NCBI RefSeq assembly: GCF_000716595.1
Contig: NZ_JNXC01000002.1
Location: 186,001 to 250,000, forward strand
Origin: Saccharothrix sp. NRRL B-16314
GTDB lineage: Bacteria > Actinomycetota > Actinomycetes > Mycobacteriales > Pseudonocardiaceae
Length of the DNA stretch: 64,000 nt
Direction of reading: 5' to 3'
The translations under genes were made by a program, and so were the position numbers. Each line of letters begins with the position of its first letter. Position 1 is the stretch's first letter. The notes beneath the pieces were generated by a model. That model was given only the letters and a program-made list of their open reading frames with translations, did no database searches and was not told the origin of the DNA. Below are positions 34,015 to 44,227 of the stretch, piece by piece.

Positions 34015-35229
34015 CTACCCCACAGCCTGCCGTGCACGCCGCCGCACCCGACCCAGCGCGATCAACCCGGTACCCAGAGCGAGCGCCCCGGCGGTGATGG
34101 CCAGCGCATCCGCAGGCGCGCTCATCGCCAGCAGCACGGACAACCCCAATCCCAGGCACGCCGTGCGCATCGGCCAAGTCCGATCTTCCTGCAGCAGCAC
34201 CCGCGCCGACGCGTTGGTGAACCCGTAGTAGAACGCCGTCCCGCACGCCCCCACGGCCAGCGCCGTCGAGGGCGGCAACACCACCACGCCTAGCACGGCC
34301 GGCGCCGCGCCGAGCACCTCCAACGCCCACCGCGACCGGACCGCCGGCAGGTCACCGGACTCACTCATGCCGACGAGGGTCCGCCGGGACGACGCGAGCA
34401 CGAAGTACAGCGACGACACCGCCGCCACCGCCGCCCCGAACGCGAGCACCGGCAGCAGCCAACGCCCGTCGGCCACGATCAACGCGTCGCGCAGCGGCGC
34501 GGGCGACAACGCCAGGCGCGCAGCTCCGAGCTGCCGCAGCACCGCCGCGGACACCCCGATGCACACGACCAGCACGACACCGATCACCGCCGGCACCGCG
34601 AAGTGCAGCACGCGAGCGGAGAACACCCGGTCGCCACGTTGCGGCGCGGTCACCCGCTCGAACCCGATGAACGCCGTGAACAGCACCAACGCCGCACCCA
34701 TGAGCCCGTCGAACCCCGGCCCGGCCTCCACCGCGGGGTTCTCCGGCGGCGCCACCGAGAAGCACACGAGAACGACCAGCGCGAGCACGCCGAGCACCAC
34801 GCCCACCGCCGCCACGCTCAGACCGGCGCTCCACCTGACCCCCGCCGCGCCGAGCGCCGCCACCACCACGATCAGACCGACGGCCGCCGCCACCCGGTGC
34901 TCGGGCACGACGTACGCGCCGAACATCCCGGCCACCGCGGCGGCCATGCCTGTTCTGCCGATCAGGTGGGCACTGGCGCCGATGCGCGCCGGCCAAGGAC
35001 CGAGCTGGTTGCGGATGTAGGCGTAGCCGCCGGGGGCGTCCGGGTAGGCGCGGTGCTGGTCGGCGGTGGAGAACGCGCAGCACAAGGCGGCCACCGCGGC
35101 CAGCACGAGCCCGGGGATGAACCACGGACCCGCGAGTGCCGCAGCGGGGGCGAATCCGGTGAAGACACCGGCCCCCAACGTCGCACCGAGAGCGAGCACC
35201 ACGGCCCCGGCACGGGGCGTGACTGTCAC
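34015..35229 (-). CDS. APC-superfamily amino-acid permease
   Basis: This membrane protein of about 404 aa has 12 predicted helices. The helix-1 motif GAVVLALGATLGAGVFTGFAPAAALAG is typical of APC transporters, and DAPGGYAYIRNQLGPW matches the helix 2-3 region. FTAFIGFERVTAP fits the helix-6 substrate site. An amino acid or amine is the likely substrate. GTG 35229 starts the conserved VTVTPRAGAV; a start 18 nt earlier is possible but has no ribosome site. It is divergent from pepA, so peptide-derived amino acids are a plausible link. Confidence 0.85.
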   Translation of the reverse strand: MTVTPRAGAVVLALGATLGAGVFTGFAPAAALAGPWFIPGLVLAAVAALCCAFSTADQHRAYPDAPGGYAYIRNQLGPWPARIGASAHLIGRTGMAAAVAGMFGAYVVPEHRVAAAVGLIVVVAALGAAGVRWSAGLSVAAVGVVLGVLALVVLVCFSVAPPENPAVEAGPGFDGLMGAALVLFTAFIGFERVTAPQRGDRVFSARVLHFAVPAVIGVVLVVCIGVSAAVLRQLGAARLALSPAPLRDALIVADGRWLLPVLAFGAAVAAVSSLYFVLASSRRTLVGMSESGDLPAVRSRWALEVLGAAPAVLGVVVLPPSTALAVGACGTAFYYGFTNASARVLLQEDRTWPMRTACLGLGLSVLLAMSAPADALAITAGALALGTGLIALGRVRRRARQAVG

Positions 35230-35424
35230 CGGTACACAGTTACACACGTGCCGGGTGAGTACGACCGCCCGACCGGTCGACCCCCGTTCGTGTTAATTGT
35301 TACTCCTTGCGATCGAAGGTGCGAACGTCCCCGGTGTGAAGGACACCTTTAGCATTCGTCACGATCCACCCCGATCCCGCCGCAAGACCAGGAAGCGCCG
35401 GGAGGACACCGTCAAGGAGCCGCA

Positions 35425-36921
35425 GTGACCGCGCCGAAACTGGCCATCACCGACAGTGACCCGAGCAGCACCGCCGCCGACGCCGTGGTGGTGGGAACAG
35501 TCCAGGGCCCGGACGGCCTCGCCCTCGCCGGCGGGTCCGAGGCGGTGAACGCCGCGTTCGACGGCGCGCTGCTGGACCTGCTCGACGCCGTCGGCGCGAG
35601 CGGAAAGGCCGAGGAGGTCGTCACCCTGCCGTCCGCGGGCAAGGTCTCCGCCCGCGTCGTGCTCGCGGTCGGCCTCGGCAAGCCCGCCGCCGACGGCACC
35701 GTGACCGAGGAGCAGGTCCGCCGCGCGTCCGGCGCCGCCGCCCGCGCGCTCGCCGGACGCAAGCGTGCGATCTCCACGTTGTCCGCCTTGCACCTCGGGC
35801 CCGCCATCGAGGGCACCGTGCTGGGCGGGTACTCGTTCACCACCTACAAGTCGGACAAGGGCGACGGGGCGGTCGGCAAGGTCGACTTCGTCGCGCCGGC
35901 CGAGGGCAACATCCGGGCGCACCGGGCGACGCTCAAGGCGTCCACCGCGATCGCCGAGGCCGTCACCACGACCCGTGATTTCGTCAACACCCCGCCGAAC
36001 GACCTGTTCCCGGCGTCGTTCGCGGAGCGGGCCGCCGCCCTGGCCAAGGCCGAGGGGCTCGAGGTCGAGGTGCTGGACGAGAAGGCGCTGCGCAAGCAGG
36101 GCTTCGGCGGCATCCTCGCCGTCGGCGGCGGTTCCAGCCGTGCCCCGCGCATGGTCCGCATCACGTACCGCGGCCCGAAGGCCGGCAAGAAGATCGCCCT
36201 GGTCGGCAAGGGCATCACGTTCGACACCGGCGGCATCTCGATCAAGCCGGCCGCGGGCATGGACGAGATGACCTCGGACATGGGCGGAGCGGCGGCGGTC
36301 ATCGCCACCGTCGTGCTGGCCGCGAAGCTGAAGTACCCGCTGGAGGTGACCGCGTGGGCGCCGATGGCGGAGAACATGCCGTCCGGCACCGCCTACCGGC
36401 CAGGTGACGTGCTGACCATGTACGGCGGCAAGACCGTCGAGGTGCTCAACACCGACGCCGAGGGCCGGTTGATCCTGTCCGACGCGATCGTGCGGGCGTG
36501 CGAGGACCAGCCGGACTACCTGATCGAGACGTCCACGCTGACCGGCGCGCAGCTCGTGTCGCTCGGCAAGCGGACTTCGGGTGTCATGGGCACCGAGGAG
36601 TTCCGCGACCGCGTCGCCGAGTTGGGGCGCGCGGTGGGCGAGCAGGCGTGGGCCATGCCGCTGCCCGAGGAGCTGCGCGGCGACCTGGAGTCCCGGGTGG
36701 CGGACCTCGCGAACGTGTCCGGGCACCGGTTCGGCGGCATGCTCACCGCCGGCGTGTTCCTGCGCGAGTTCGTGGCCGAGGGCGTGACCTGGGCGCACAT
36801 CGACGTGGCCGGGCCGTCGTTCCACTCGGGTGGCCCGTACGGGTACACCACCAAGGGCGGCACGGGCGTTCCGGTGCGCACCCTCGCGGCGGTGTTGGCC
36901 GACATCGCGGCGAACGGCTAG
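35425..36921 (+). CDS. pepA: Leucyl aminopeptidase (M17)
   Basis: The 498-aa hexameric dizinc aminopeptidase removes N-terminal residues from peptides in the cytosol. The catalytic domain has [25 protein letters not shown] and the M17 signature [10 protein letters not shown], which supply the metal ligands and catalytic Lys/Arg. The N-terminal macro-like domain is about 160 aa. GTG 35425 has AAGGAG 6 nt upstream. It ends before a large hairpin. Confidence 0.95.
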   Translation: MTAPKLAITDSDPSSTAADAVVVGTVQGPDGLALAGGSEAVNAAFDGALLDLLDAVGASGKAEEVVTLPSAGKVSARVVLAVGLGKPAADGTVTEEQVRRASGAAARALAGRKRAISTLSALHLGPAIEGTVLGGYSFTTYKSDKGDGAVGKVDFVAPAEGNIRAHRATLKASTAIAEAVTTTRDFVNTPPNDLFPASFAERAAALAKAEGLEVEVLDEKALRKQGFGGILAVGGGSSRAPRMVRITYRGPKAGKKIALVGKGITFDTGGISIKPAAGMDEMTSDMGGAAAVIATVVLAAKLKYPLEVTAWAPMAENMPSGTAYRPGDVLTMYGGKTVEVLNTDAEGRLILSDAIVRACEDQPDYLIETSTLTGAQLVSLGKRTSGVMGTEEFRDRVAELGRAVGEQAWAMPLPEELRGDLESRVADLANVSGHRFGGMLTAGVFLREFVAEGVTWAHIDVAGPSFHSGGPYGYTTKGGTGVPVRTLAAVLADIAANG

Positions 36922-36949
36922 CGGCTGCCGATCCGCTGATCCAACGGGT

Positions 36950-36998
36950 TTCCGGGTCTCCGGGTCGATCTCACCGAGGTCGACCCGGAGACCCGGAA
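36950..36998. terminator. Long bidirectional hairpin after pepA
   Basis: The 19-nt arms (36950-36968 and 36980-36998; TTCCGGGTCTCCGGGTCGA and complement) match perfectly around an 11-nt loop. The hairpin is shared by pepA and the convergent small gene. Confidence 0.85.
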
Positions 36999-37071
36999 CA
37001 CCGGCACGCCCGCAGCACAACTCGTTCCACCCAGCCCGCAGCAACCGTCCACTGAGGACTGGAACTTCCGG

Positions 37072-37389
37072 TCAAGCCTGGTTCTTGCGCCGGGAGTACT
37101 CCCGCATCCGCTTCGGGTACCCGACGATCCCCGCGTCGTAGATCGGGATGGCCAGCTTCTTCGCCAGGCGCTTCGCGCCGTCCGTGCCGTCGATCCGGCG
37201 CCGCGTCCACTCGCCGTCGTGCGCGACCAGCACGATCGTGGTCTCCGTCACGGTCGTCTTCGGCTCGACGTACGCCTCGACACCCCGCCGCGCACCCGCC
37301 CACTGCTCCAGGTGGCCGGTGTCCGTGGACGTGGCCGAACGCAGCACGCCCGGGCGCTGCTTCCTGCGAAAACGGTCGAACAGGCCCAC
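37072..37389 (-). CDS. Conserved hypothetical protein
   Basis: This 105-aa protein begins with the basic stretch GLFDRFRRKQRPG. Its middle strand-rich part (VTETTIVLVAHDGEWTRRRI) and the C-terminal PIYDAGIVGYPKRMREY resemble small conserved actinobacterial proteins, but I do not recognise a function. GTG 37389 is preferred because AGGAGG lies 8 nt upstream; a longer reading to 37464 adds a Pro/Gly-rich non-conserved leader. It is divergent from lpdA. Confidence 0.75.
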   Translation of the reverse strand: MGLFDRFRRKQRPGVLRSATSTDTGHLEQWAGARRGVEAYVEPKTTVTETTIVLVAHDGEWTRRRIDGTDGAKRLAKKLAIPIYDAGIVGYPKRMREYSRRKNQA

Positions 37390-37565
37390 CGGGCCACCTC
37401 CTGCCGGGACTTCTCCGGACCATGGTGCCGGAACGGGTGTGAAGGCGGGGCCAAATCCTCCCAACAGGACACCGCGTCGCCGTCACCCCCGCGGTAGTGA
37501 CAAGATGGCAACCACACGCGCGCACCCGCGCGGAATAAGGCATCCAAGCTCTCCAGGGAGATCAC

Positions 37566-38936
37566 GTGACCGACACCTCCGCCGACCTTGTGATCCTTGG
37601 TGGCGGCTCGGGCGGCTACGCCTGCGCGTTCCGCGCGGCCGAGCTGGGCCTGTCCGTCATCCTGGTCGAGAAGGACAAGCTGGGTGGCACGTGCCTGCAC
37701 CGCGGCTGCATCCCGACCAAGGCGCTGCTGCACGCGGCGGAGGTCGCGGACAACGCGCGCGAAGGTGACCAGTTCGGGGTGAAGTCCTCCCTCGAGGGCA
37801 TCGACATCGCGGGCGTGAACTCCTACAAGGACGGCGTCGTCAGCCGCCTGTACAAGGGCCTCCAGGGCCTGGTCAAGGCGAACAAGGTGACCTTGGTCGA
37901 GGGCGCGGGCACGTTCGTCGGCCCGAACACCGTCGAGGTGGACGGGCAGCGGTACACCGGCAAGAACGTCGTGCTGGCGACCGGTTCGTACGCCCGCAGC
38001 CTGCCCGGCCTGGAGATCGGCGGCCGGATCATCACCAGCGACCAGGCGCTCAACCTGGACTTCATCCCGGAGAAGGTCGTCGTGCTCGGCGGCGGCGTCA
38101 TCGGCGTCGAGTTCGCCAGCGTGTGGGCGTCGTTCGGCGCGGAGGTGACCATCGTCGAGGCGCTGCCCCGCCTGGTCCCGGCCGAGGACGAGTACGCGTC
38201 CAAGCAGCTGGAGCGGGCGTTCCGTCGGCGCGGCATCAAGTTCAAGACCGGCGTGAAGTTCACCGGCGCCACGCAGAACGAGTCCGGCGTGTCGGTCACG
38301 CTGGAATCCGGCGACGTGCTGGACGCGGACCTGCTGCTGGTGGCCGTCGGCCGCGGCCCGAACACCGCGGGCCACGGTTACGAGGAGGCCGGCGTGACCA
38401 TCGACCGCGGCTTCGTGGTCACCGACGAGCGGCTGCGCACGAGCGTGCCCGGCGTCTACGCCGTCGGCGACATCGTGCCCGGCCTCCAGCTCGCGCACCG
38501 CGGCTTCCAGCAGGGCATCTTCGTCGCCGAGGACATCGCCGGGCAGAACCCCAAGGTCATCGACGAGGCGGGCATCCCGCGCGTCACGTACTGCAAGCCC
38601 GAGGTCGCGTCGGTCGGTCTCTCCGAGGCGGCGGCGAAGGAGAAGTACGGCTCCGCGGAGACGTTCGTCTACGACCTCGCGGGCAACGGCAAGAGCCAGA
38701 TCCTCAAGACCGCCGGCGGTGTCAAGCTCGTGAAGGCGCCCGACGGCCCGGTCGTCGGTGTCACCATGGTCGGCGAACGCGTCGGCGAGCTGATCGGTGA
38801 GGCCCAGCTCATCTACAGCTGGGAGGCTTACCCCGAGGACGTGGCTCCGCTGATCCACGCCCACCCGACCCAGACAGAAGCCCTCGGCGAGGCTTTCCTC
38901 GCCTTGGCCGGCAAGCCGCTGCACGTGCACGGCTGA
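37566..38936 (+). CDS. lpdA: Dihydrolipoyl dehydrogenase (E3)
   Basis: The 456-aa flavoprotein reoxidises dihydrolipoamide of 2-oxoacid dehydrogenase complexes with NAD+. It has the FAD-binding VILGGGSGGYACAFRA, redox-active C43/C48 (GGTCLHRGCIPTK), the NAD-binding VVLGGGVIGVEFAS, FAD motif GVYAVGDIV, and C-terminal His-Glu in HAHPTQTEALGEAF. GTG 37566 has AGGGAG 7 nt upstream. The sucB-like E2 gene follows after 54 bp, so both probably share a transcript. Confidence 0.97.
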   Translation: MTDTSADLVILGGGSGGYACAFRAAELGLSVILVEKDKLGGTCLHRGCIPTKALLHAAEVADNAREGDQFGVKSSLEGIDIAGVNSYKDGVVSRLYKGLQGLVKANKVTLVEGAGTFVGPNTVEVDGQRYTGKNVVLATGSYARSLPGLEIGGRIITSDQALNLDFIPEKVVVLGGGVIGVEFASVWASFGAEVTIVEALPRLVPAEDEYASKQLERAFRRRGIKFKTGVKFTGATQNESGVSVTLESGDVLDADLLLVAVGRGPNTAGHGYEEAGVTIDRGFVVTDERLRTSVPGVYAVGDIVPGLQLAHRGFQQGIFVAEDIAGQNPKVIDEAGIPRVTYCKPEVASVGLSEAAAKEKYGSAETFVYDLAGNGKSQILKTAGGVKLVKAPDGPVVGVTMVGERVGELIGEAQLIYSWEAYPEDVAPLIHAHPTQTEALGEAFLALAGKPLHVHG

Positions 38937-38990
38937 CCGTCGCACCCCAGTCAGCCGATCCCCGACCCACGCACGAGGAGTCAGCGAACG

Positions 38991-40730
38991 ATGGCCTTCT
39001 CCGTCCAAATGCCCGCACTCGGCGAGAGCGTCACCGAGGGCACGGTCACCCGCTGGTTGAAGCAGGAGGGTGACCGCGTCGAGGTCGACGAGCCCTTGCT
39101 GGAGGTCTCCACCGACAAGGTCGACACCGAGATCCCGTCGCCCGCGGCGGGTGTGCTCCAGAAGATCGTCGCCCAGGAGGACGAGACCGTCGAGGTCGGC
39201 GCCGAACTGGCCGTCATCGGCGACGGCTCGGACTCCGGGTCGGCCGACTCGGCTCCCGCCGAGGAGTCCGCTCCCGAGGCCGCGCCCGCACCGCAGGCCG
39301 AAGCCCCGCAGGCTGAAGCCCCTCAGGCCGAGGCAGCGCCCGCGCCGGAGGCCCCGGCCCCGTCCGGTGGTTCGGCCGAGGGCACCCCGGTGACCATGCC
39401 CGCGTTGGGCGAGAGCGTCACCGAGGGCACCGTGACCCGCTGGCTCAAGGCCGTCGGCGACTCGGTGGAGGTGGACGAGCCGCTGCTGGAGGTGTCCACC
39501 GACAAGGTCGACACCGAGATCCCGTCGCCGGTGGCCGGCACCCTGCTGGAGATCACCGCCGGTGAGGACGAGACCGTGGAGGTCGGCGGTCGGCTCGCGG
39601 TGGTCGGCTCGGGTTCGCCCGCGCCCGCCAAGCAGGAAGCACCCAAGCCCGCTCCCGCGCCCGCCCCGGCTCCGGCTCCGGCCGCTGCTCCGGCTCCGGA
39701 AGCCCCCAAGCAGGAAGCCCCGAAGCAGGAAGCTCCCAAGCAGGAGGCCCCCAAGCAGGAGGCCCCGGCCGAGGAGTCGTCCAACGGCGCGCCGTACGTG
39801 ACGCCGCTGGTGCGCAAACTCGCGTCGGAGAACGGCATCGACCTGGCCTCGCTCAAGGGCACCGGCGTCGGTGGCCGCATCCGCAAGCAGGACGTGCTGG
39901 CCGCGGTCGAGGCCGCGAAGGCGCCGAAGGAAGCGCCCAAGCCCGCCGCCGCCGCGGCGTCCGCGCCCGCCCAGCGGGTCGCCTCCGCGCCGGTGGACAC
40001 CAGCGGCAAGCGCGGCACGGTGCAGAAGCTGCCCCGGCTGCGGCAGATCGTGGCCCAGCGGACCCGCGAGTCGTTGCAGGTCTCGGCGCAGCTCACGCAG
40101 GTGTTCGAGGTGGACGTCACCAAGATCGCCCGGCTGCGGAACAAGGCCAAGGCCGCGTTCGAGCAGCGCGAGGGCACGAAGCTGACGTTCCTGCCGTTCT
40201 TCGCGAAGGCGGCGGTCGAGGCGCTGAAGCAGCACCCGGTGCTGAACGCGTCCATCGACGAGGAGAAGAAGGAGGTCGTGTACCACGGTGCCGAGCACCT
40301 GGGTATCGCGATCGACACCGAGCGGGGTCTGCTGAACGCGGTCATCGCGAACGCGGGCGACCTGAACCTCGCCGGGCTGTCGCACAAGATCGGTGACCTG
40401 GCGGCGCGGGCGCGCGGGAACAAGCTCACGCCCGACGAGCTGACCGGCGGCACGTTCTCGCTGACCAACCTGGGCAGCAACGGCGCGCTGTTCGACACGC
40501 CGATCATCCAGCAGCCGCAGGTCGGCATCCTGGGTGTGGGCGTGGTCAAGAAGCGCCCGGTGGTGATCACGGACGAGAACGGCGACGACACCATCGCCAT
40601 CCGGTCCATGACCTACCTGGCGCTGACCTACGACCACCGCCTGGTGGACGGCGCCGACGCGGGCCGCTTCCTCACCACCGTGAAGAACCGCCTCGAAGAG
40701 GGTTCGTTCGAGGCCGACCTGGGTCTCTGA
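38991..40730 (+). CDS. sucB: 2-oxoglutarate/pyruvate dehydrogenase E2 (dihydrolipoamide acyltransferase)
   Basis: The 579-aa E2 has two N-terminal lipoyl domains with lipoylated K43 and K172, both in [15 protein letters not shown]. Ala/Pro/Glu-rich hinges follow each. A peripheral subunit-binding domain lies near 265-300 ([15 protein letters not shown]). The C-terminal catalytic domain has H549 and D553 ([10 protein letters not shown]). Homologues in mycobacteria (DlaT, Rv2215) serve pyruvate dehydrogenase. aceE lies 12.5 kb downstream. ATG 38991 has a GAGGAG site. The second hinge contains an exact pentapeptide repeat (separate entry). Confidence 0.95.
   Translation: MAFSVQMPALGESVTEGTVTRWLKQEGDRVEVDEPLLEVSTDKVDTEIPSPAAGVLQKIVAQEDETVEVGAELAVIGDGSDSGSADSAPAEESAPEAAPAPQAEAPQAEAPQAEAAPAPEAPAPSGGSAEGTPVTMPALGESVTEGTVTRWLKAVGDSVEVDEPLLEVSTDKVDTEIPSPVAGTLLEITAGEDETVEVGGRLAVVGSGSPAPAKQEAPKPAPAPAPAPAPAAAPAPEAPKQEAPKQEAPKQEAPKQEAPAEESSNGAPYVTPLVRKLASENGIDLASLKGTGVGGRIRKQDVLAAVEAAKAPKEAPKPAAAAASAPAQRVASAPVDTSGKRGTVQKLPRLRQIVAQRTRESLQVSAQLTQVFEVDVTKIARLRNKAKAAFEQREGTKLTFLPFFAKAAVEALKQHPVLNASIDEEKKEVVYHGAEHLGIAIDTERGLLNAVIANAGDLNLAGLSHKIGDLAARARGNKLTPDELTGGTFSLTNLGSNGALFDTPIIQQPQVGILGVGVVKKRPVVITDENGDDTIAIRSMTYLALTYDHRLVDGADAGRFLTTVKNRLEEGSFEADLGL
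39708..39767 (+). repeat. 15-bp in-frame tandem repeat (KQEAP x4) in the E2 hinge
   Basis: Four consecutive 15-nt units encode Lys-Gln-Glu-Ala-Pro with only third-base differences. They lie in the flexible linker after the second lipoyl domain, where copy number can change without breaking the frame. Confidence 0.95.
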
Positions 40731-40770
40731 CCCCGTCTGCCAGGCCCTTCGAGGGCCGGCACCGACCGCT

Positions 40771-40804
40771 GAAGGCCGCTCCCGGCACGCCGGGGGCGGC
40801 CTTC
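40771..40804 (+). terminator. Terminator after the E2 gene
   Basis: GAAGGCCGCTCCCGG pairs with CCGGGGGCGGCCTTC (one T-G wobble) across a CACG loop, 40 bp after the E2 stop. Confidence 0.8.
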
Positions 40805-40897
40805 GCCGTCACACCCCGACGTGGTGCCGCAGGCGCGTGGTGTGGGTGACACCTCGACCGCTGTGCAACCGACCCCGTGCTGAGAGACGATCAACCC

Positions 40898-41785
40898 ATG
40901 CGGGTTGTGATCGCGGGGTCGTCGGGCTTGATCGGCACGAGTCTGGTCGCCGCGTTGCGCGGTGCGGAGCACGAGGTCCTGCGGTTGGTCCGGCGGCGGC
41001 CCGGCGCGCCGGACGAACGCGGCTGGGACCCGCCCGCCGGTCGGATCGACGCGGGCGCGCTGGACGGCGTGGACGCGGTGGTGAACCTGTGCGGCGCGGG
41101 TATCGCCGACAAGCGGTGGAGCGACGCGCGCAAGCAGGTGCTGCTGGACAGCCGCACGGTGCCGACCGAGGTGTTGGCCGCCGCCGTCGCCGAGCACGGT
41201 GTCCCCGTCCTGGTCAACGCCGGCGCCATCGGCTACTACGGCGACACGGGTGACGAGGTCGTCGACGAGTCGAGCCCGTCGGGCACCGGTTTCCTGGCCG
41301 ACCTGTGCCGCCAGTGGGAGGCGGCCACCGCTGCCGCCGACGAGCACGCCCGCGTGGTCAGGCTGCGCACGGGCCTGATCATCAGCCCGTCCGGCGGCCT
41401 GTTCGGCAAGATCAAGCCGCTGTTCTCGTTCTTCCTCGGCGGACGCCTGGGCAACGGCCGCCAGTACATGCCGTGGATCTCGCTGGACGACGCCGTCTCG
41501 GCCATCCGGTTCGCGGTGGAGCGGGACGACATCGCCGGCCCGGTGAACGTCACCGCGCCCAGCCCTGTCACCAACGCCGAGTTCACCCGCACCATCGGCC
41601 ACGCGCTGCACCGGCCGACGCCGTGGGTGGCGCCCGCGTTCGCGCTGAAGGCCGTGCTCGGCGACATCGCCGAGGAAGGGCTCCTCTCCGGTCAACGGGC
41701 GGTCCCCCGGGTCCTCGAACAGCACGGCTTCCAGTTCCTCCACCCCGCGCTCGGTGCCGCCGTGGCAGCGGCCGTCAACGGGTGA
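40898..41785 (+). CDS. TIGR01777-type NAD(P)-binding epimerase-like protein
   Basis: This 295-aa extended short-chain dehydrogenase belongs to the YfcH/SulA-like family. Glycine-rich VVIAGSSGLIGTSLVAALR opens the fold, and VNLCGAGIADKRWSDARKQ is the family signature. NAGAIGYYGDTGDEVVDE replaces the classic YxxxK region. The C-terminal DUF1731-like part ends LEQHGFQFLHPALGAAV. Biochemical role is unknown. It matches Rv2216, between the E2 and lipB genes. ATG 40898 starts the Rossmann strand. It overlaps the next gene by 4 nt. Confidence 0.88.
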   Translation: MRVVIAGSSGLIGTSLVAALRGAEHEVLRLVRRRPGAPDERGWDPPAGRIDAGALDGVDAVVNLCGAGIADKRWSDARKQVLLDSRTVPTEVLAAAVAEHGVPVLVNAGAIGYYGDTGDEVVDESSPSGTGFLADLCRQWEAATAAADEHARVVRLRTGLIISPSGGLFGKIKPLFSFFLGGRLGNGRQYMPWISLDDAVSAIRFAVERDDIAGPVNVTAPSPVTNAEFTRTIGHALHRPTPWVAPAFALKAVLGDIAEEGLLSGQRAVPRVLEQHGFQFLHPALGAAVAAAVNG

Positions 41786-42381
41786 TCGGCGCGCTGGTCG
41801 GCGTCGTGCTGGCGCTGGCCTCGGTGGTCCTCGGTGTCACGGTGCACCGGGAGGTGCCCGCGGTGGACCGGGAGCTGCACCAGGCCGCGCTGGACCTGGG
41901 CCCGACCTTCGTGGACACCGCGACGGTGGTGAGCCTGGTGCTCAGCCCCGGGCTGGCGACGATCGCGCTGCTGTCGCTGGTCCTGCGGGCTTTCCTGGCC
42001 CGTGATCCGCTGCCGGCGAAGGGCGCGGTCCTGCTCGCCGCCTGCTGGGCCACGCTGTTCGCCCGCCACGGCTACCAGCGGGTCCGTCCGGTCGACTTCC
42101 CGAAGTGGGCCTACCCGAGCGGGCACGTCACGGCGGTCACCGCGGTCGCCTTCACGGGCGTGGTGCTGTGCGGGTGGCTGGCCCGGCGGTACCTCAAGGC
42201 GGCCGTCGCGCTGGCCTGCACGGCGGTCCTGATCACGGCGGCGAGCCGGGTGGTGCTGGAGATGCACTGGTTCACCGACACGGTCGGCGCGATCCTGGGC
42301 GTGGTGGGGGTCGGGCTGGTCGTCGCCCACGCCCTGCGGCTGCTGCCGGTGGGCGTAGGGTCGAGACGTGAGCAGTCCTGA
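41782..42381 (+). CDS. PAP2-family membrane phosphatase
   Basis: This 199-aa protein has about five membrane helices. The PAP2 catalytic motifs are [11 protein letters not shown] (motif C2) and [15 protein letters not shown] (motif C3, with His and Asp). The first motif is weak (RHGYQRVRP). It probably dephosphorylates a lipid phosphate such as undecaprenyl or phosphatidyl pyrophosphate at the outer membrane face. GTG 41782 overlaps the epimerase stop and its end overlaps lipB by 14 nt, so it is embedded in a coupled epimerase-PAP2-lipB operon. Confidence 0.85.
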   Translation: MIGALVGVVLALASVVLGVTVHREVPAVDRELHQAALDLGPTFVDTATVVSLVLSPGLATIALLSLVLRAFLARDPLPAKGAVLLAACWATLFARHGYQRVRPVDFPKWAYPSGHVTAVTAVAFTGVVLCGWLARRYLKAAVALACTAVLITAASRVVLEMHWFTDTVGAILGVVGVGLVVAHALRLLPVGVGSRREQS

Positions 42382-43111
42382 CCTCTCCTGCCGCGCCTCG
42401 ACGGACCCGATCGACGTGCGCGAGCTGGGCACCATCGACTACCTGGCCGCGTGGGACCTCCAGCGGGAACTGGCCGAGGCCCGCGCTGAAGGCGCGATCG
42501 GCGACACGTTGCTGCTGCTGGAGCACCCGCCGGTGTACACGTGCGGCCGGCGCACCGAGCCCGAGGAGCGCCCCGTCGGCGGCGACATCCCGGTCATCGA
42601 CGTCGACCGCGGCGGCAAGATCACCTGGCACGGCCCCGGCCAGCTGGTCGGCTACCCGATCGTGGGGCTGGCCGAGCCGCTGGACGTGGTCAAGTACGTC
42701 CGCCGGCTGGAGCAGGCGCTGATCCACGTGTGCGACCAGCTCGGCGTGCACACCGGTCGGGTCGAGGGCCGCAGCGGCGTGTGGCTGCCGGCCGACGACA
42801 AGGCCGGTGAGCGCAAGATCGCGGCGATCGGCATCCGGGTGCAGCGCGGCGTCACCATGCACGGGTTCGAGATCAACTGCGACGCGGACCTCGGCGCGTT
42901 CGGCGACATCATCCCGTGCGGCATCCGGGACGCCGGTGTGGCTTCGCTGTCGCACGAGCTCGGCCGGACGGTCACCGTGGCCGAGGTGCTGCCGCTCGCC
43001 CTCCGCGCGGTCGTCGACGCGTTGAACGGCGACCTGCCGTTGACCGACCGCACCCTCGTCCGCGACGAGCCGGTGGCCGCGGGCGTCACGTTCGCGGTGC
43101 AGTCGGCTTGA
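42368..43111 (+). CDS. lipB: Octanoyltransferase
   Basis: LipB (247 aa) moves octanoate from acyl-carrier protein to lipoyl domains, the first step of de novo lipoylation. The acyl-thioester Cys is C184 ([10 protein letters not shown]) and the partner Lys is K150 ([11 protein letters not shown]). The glycine-rich [16 protein letters not shown] is intact. Its targets include the nearby E2. GTG 42368 lies within the PAP2 3' end. lipA is 4.8 kb downstream; an unrelated block lies between them. Confidence 0.95.
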   Translation: MSSPDLSCRASTDPIDVRELGTIDYLAAWDLQRELAEARAEGAIGDTLLLLEHPPVYTCGRRTEPEERPVGGDIPVIDVDRGGKITWHGPGQLVGYPIVGLAEPLDVVKYVRRLEQALIHVCDQLGVHTGRVEGRSGVWLPADDKAGERKIAAIGIRVQRGVTMHGFEINCDADLGAFGDIIPCGIRDAGVASLSHELGRTVTVAEVLPLALRAVVDALNGDLPLTDRTLVRDEPVAAGVTFAVQSA

Positions 43112-43124
43112 CCCGACCGACCCC

Positions 43125-43167
43125 CTGACAAGCACCACCTCCGCCTCTAGTATTCCGTAATTACGGA
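43125..43167 (+). promoter_or_regulatory. Promoter with palindromic operator upstream of the beta-lactamase-like gene
   Basis: CTGACA (43125-43130) and TAGTAT (43148-43153) are separated by 17 bp, a good sigma-70-type promoter for this genome. The perfect 14-bp palindrome TCCGTAATTACGGA (43154-43167) starts right after the -10 and covers the expected start point. That is an ideal place for a repressor. Confidence 0.7.
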
Positions 43168-43188
43168 CTACCAGAGGGGAGATTCGTC

Positions 43189-44226
43189 GTGCTCCTGACC
43201 CGACGACACCTGTTGCTCACCTGCGGGGTGGCCGGCACCGCCGCGCTGCTGCCAGTCCTGCCGGCCGGCGCCGCCCCGAGCCCCGACGCCGCCCGACCGG
43301 ACGACTGGCCGGCGTGGTTCCGCGCCAACCCGCAGCACGTGGCCCTGGTGTTGGACGACGGTCGGGGCGGGCGGGTCTCCCACCGGGCGCACGAACGCCA
43401 ACCGCTGGCGTCGGCGGTGAAGGTCGTGCACCTTGCCGCGTACGCGAAGGCCGTGGAGACCGGGCTGGTGCGGCCGGACGACAAGGTGCGCGTCCGCGAG
43501 TGGGAGCAGTACTACCTCGGCCTGGACGGCGGCGCGCACCAGGCGTCCCTGCGCCACCTCGGCATCCCGTTCTCCAACGGTGTCACGGCGGACGACCCCC
43601 ACCGGCACGTCACGCTGGACGACCTGGTCGCGGTGATGATCCGCTTCAGCGACAACGCCGCCGCGGACTTCCTGCGGCACCGGCTGGGCGACGGGCTGGT
43701 CCACGCGACGGCGGCCCGGTGGCCGGTCCTGCAGGTCCCCGACGTGTTGGCCGAGGTGCTGCACCTCGTGCTCGGACGACGGGTGGACCCGCAGCGCTAC
43801 CTGTGCGACCCGCGGTTGCAGCTGGAGGTGATCGGCAGGTTCCCGGACGTCCCGAAGACCTATGAGGGGCAACGACCCTGGGCACGCGGCACGTGGTCGG
43901 GCACGGCGGCGGGGCTCAACCGGGCGCACCGGGCGCTGACCGCCGTACCGACCGCCCGCGCGCACCTCGAACACGGGCACCTCGGACACGGGCACGAGCT
44001 GCCGCCGGGCGTGGCGGGGATCGGGTTCAAGGGCGGTTCGCTGCCGGGGGTCGTCACGGTCGGCTTCGGCGTGCGCTGGGCGGACGGGCGGGTGGGCAGC
44101 GCGGCGGTGTTGGTCAAGGAGGTCGACGAGCAGCGGTTCGGCACGTCCGGCGACCTCGTCGCGTCGGTGCTGAAAGCCCTGCTCGAGCCCGCTGTCCTGC
44201 GGCAGTTCCAGGCCAGCCTCTCGTAG
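43189..44226 (+). CDS. Secreted class A beta-lactamase-like serine hydrolase
   Basis: The 345-aa exported protein begins with a twin-Arg-like signal (TRRHLLLTCGVAGTAALLPVL). It carries the full serine beta-lactamase fold motifs: S75-x-x-K78 (SAVK), SDN at 154-156, and KGG at 281-283 in place of KTG. A clear Glu166-type omega-loop residue is not obvious, so it may be a D-Ala-D-Ala peptidase-like or esterase-like hydrolase rather than a resistance enzyme. GTG 43189 follows GAGGGGAG. The adjacent wHTH gene starts 1 bp after its stop. Confidence 0.85.
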   Translation: MLLTRRHLLLTCGVAGTAALLPVLPAGAAPSPDAARPDDWPAWFRANPQHVALVLDDGRGGRVSHRAHERQPLASAVKVVHLAAYAKAVETGLVRPDDKVRVREWEQYYLGLDGGAHQASLRHLGIPFSNGVTADDPHRHVTLDDLVAVMIRFSDNAAADFLRHRLGDGLVHATAARWPVLQVPDVLAEVLHLVLGRRVDPQRYLCDPRLQLEVIGRFPDVPKTYEGQRPWARGTWSGTAAGLNRAHRALTAVPTARAHLEHGHLGHGHELPPGVAGIGFKGGSLPGVVTVGFGVRWADGRVGSAAVLVKEVDEQRFGTSGDLVASVLKALLEPAVLRQFQASLS

Positions 44227-44227
44227 G

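Noticed and set aside
37248..40637. A 1,129-codon minus-strand open frame over lpdA and sucB
   Set aside because: It lies opposite two unmistakable enzymes, and its protein is low-complexity Arg/Gly/Leu.
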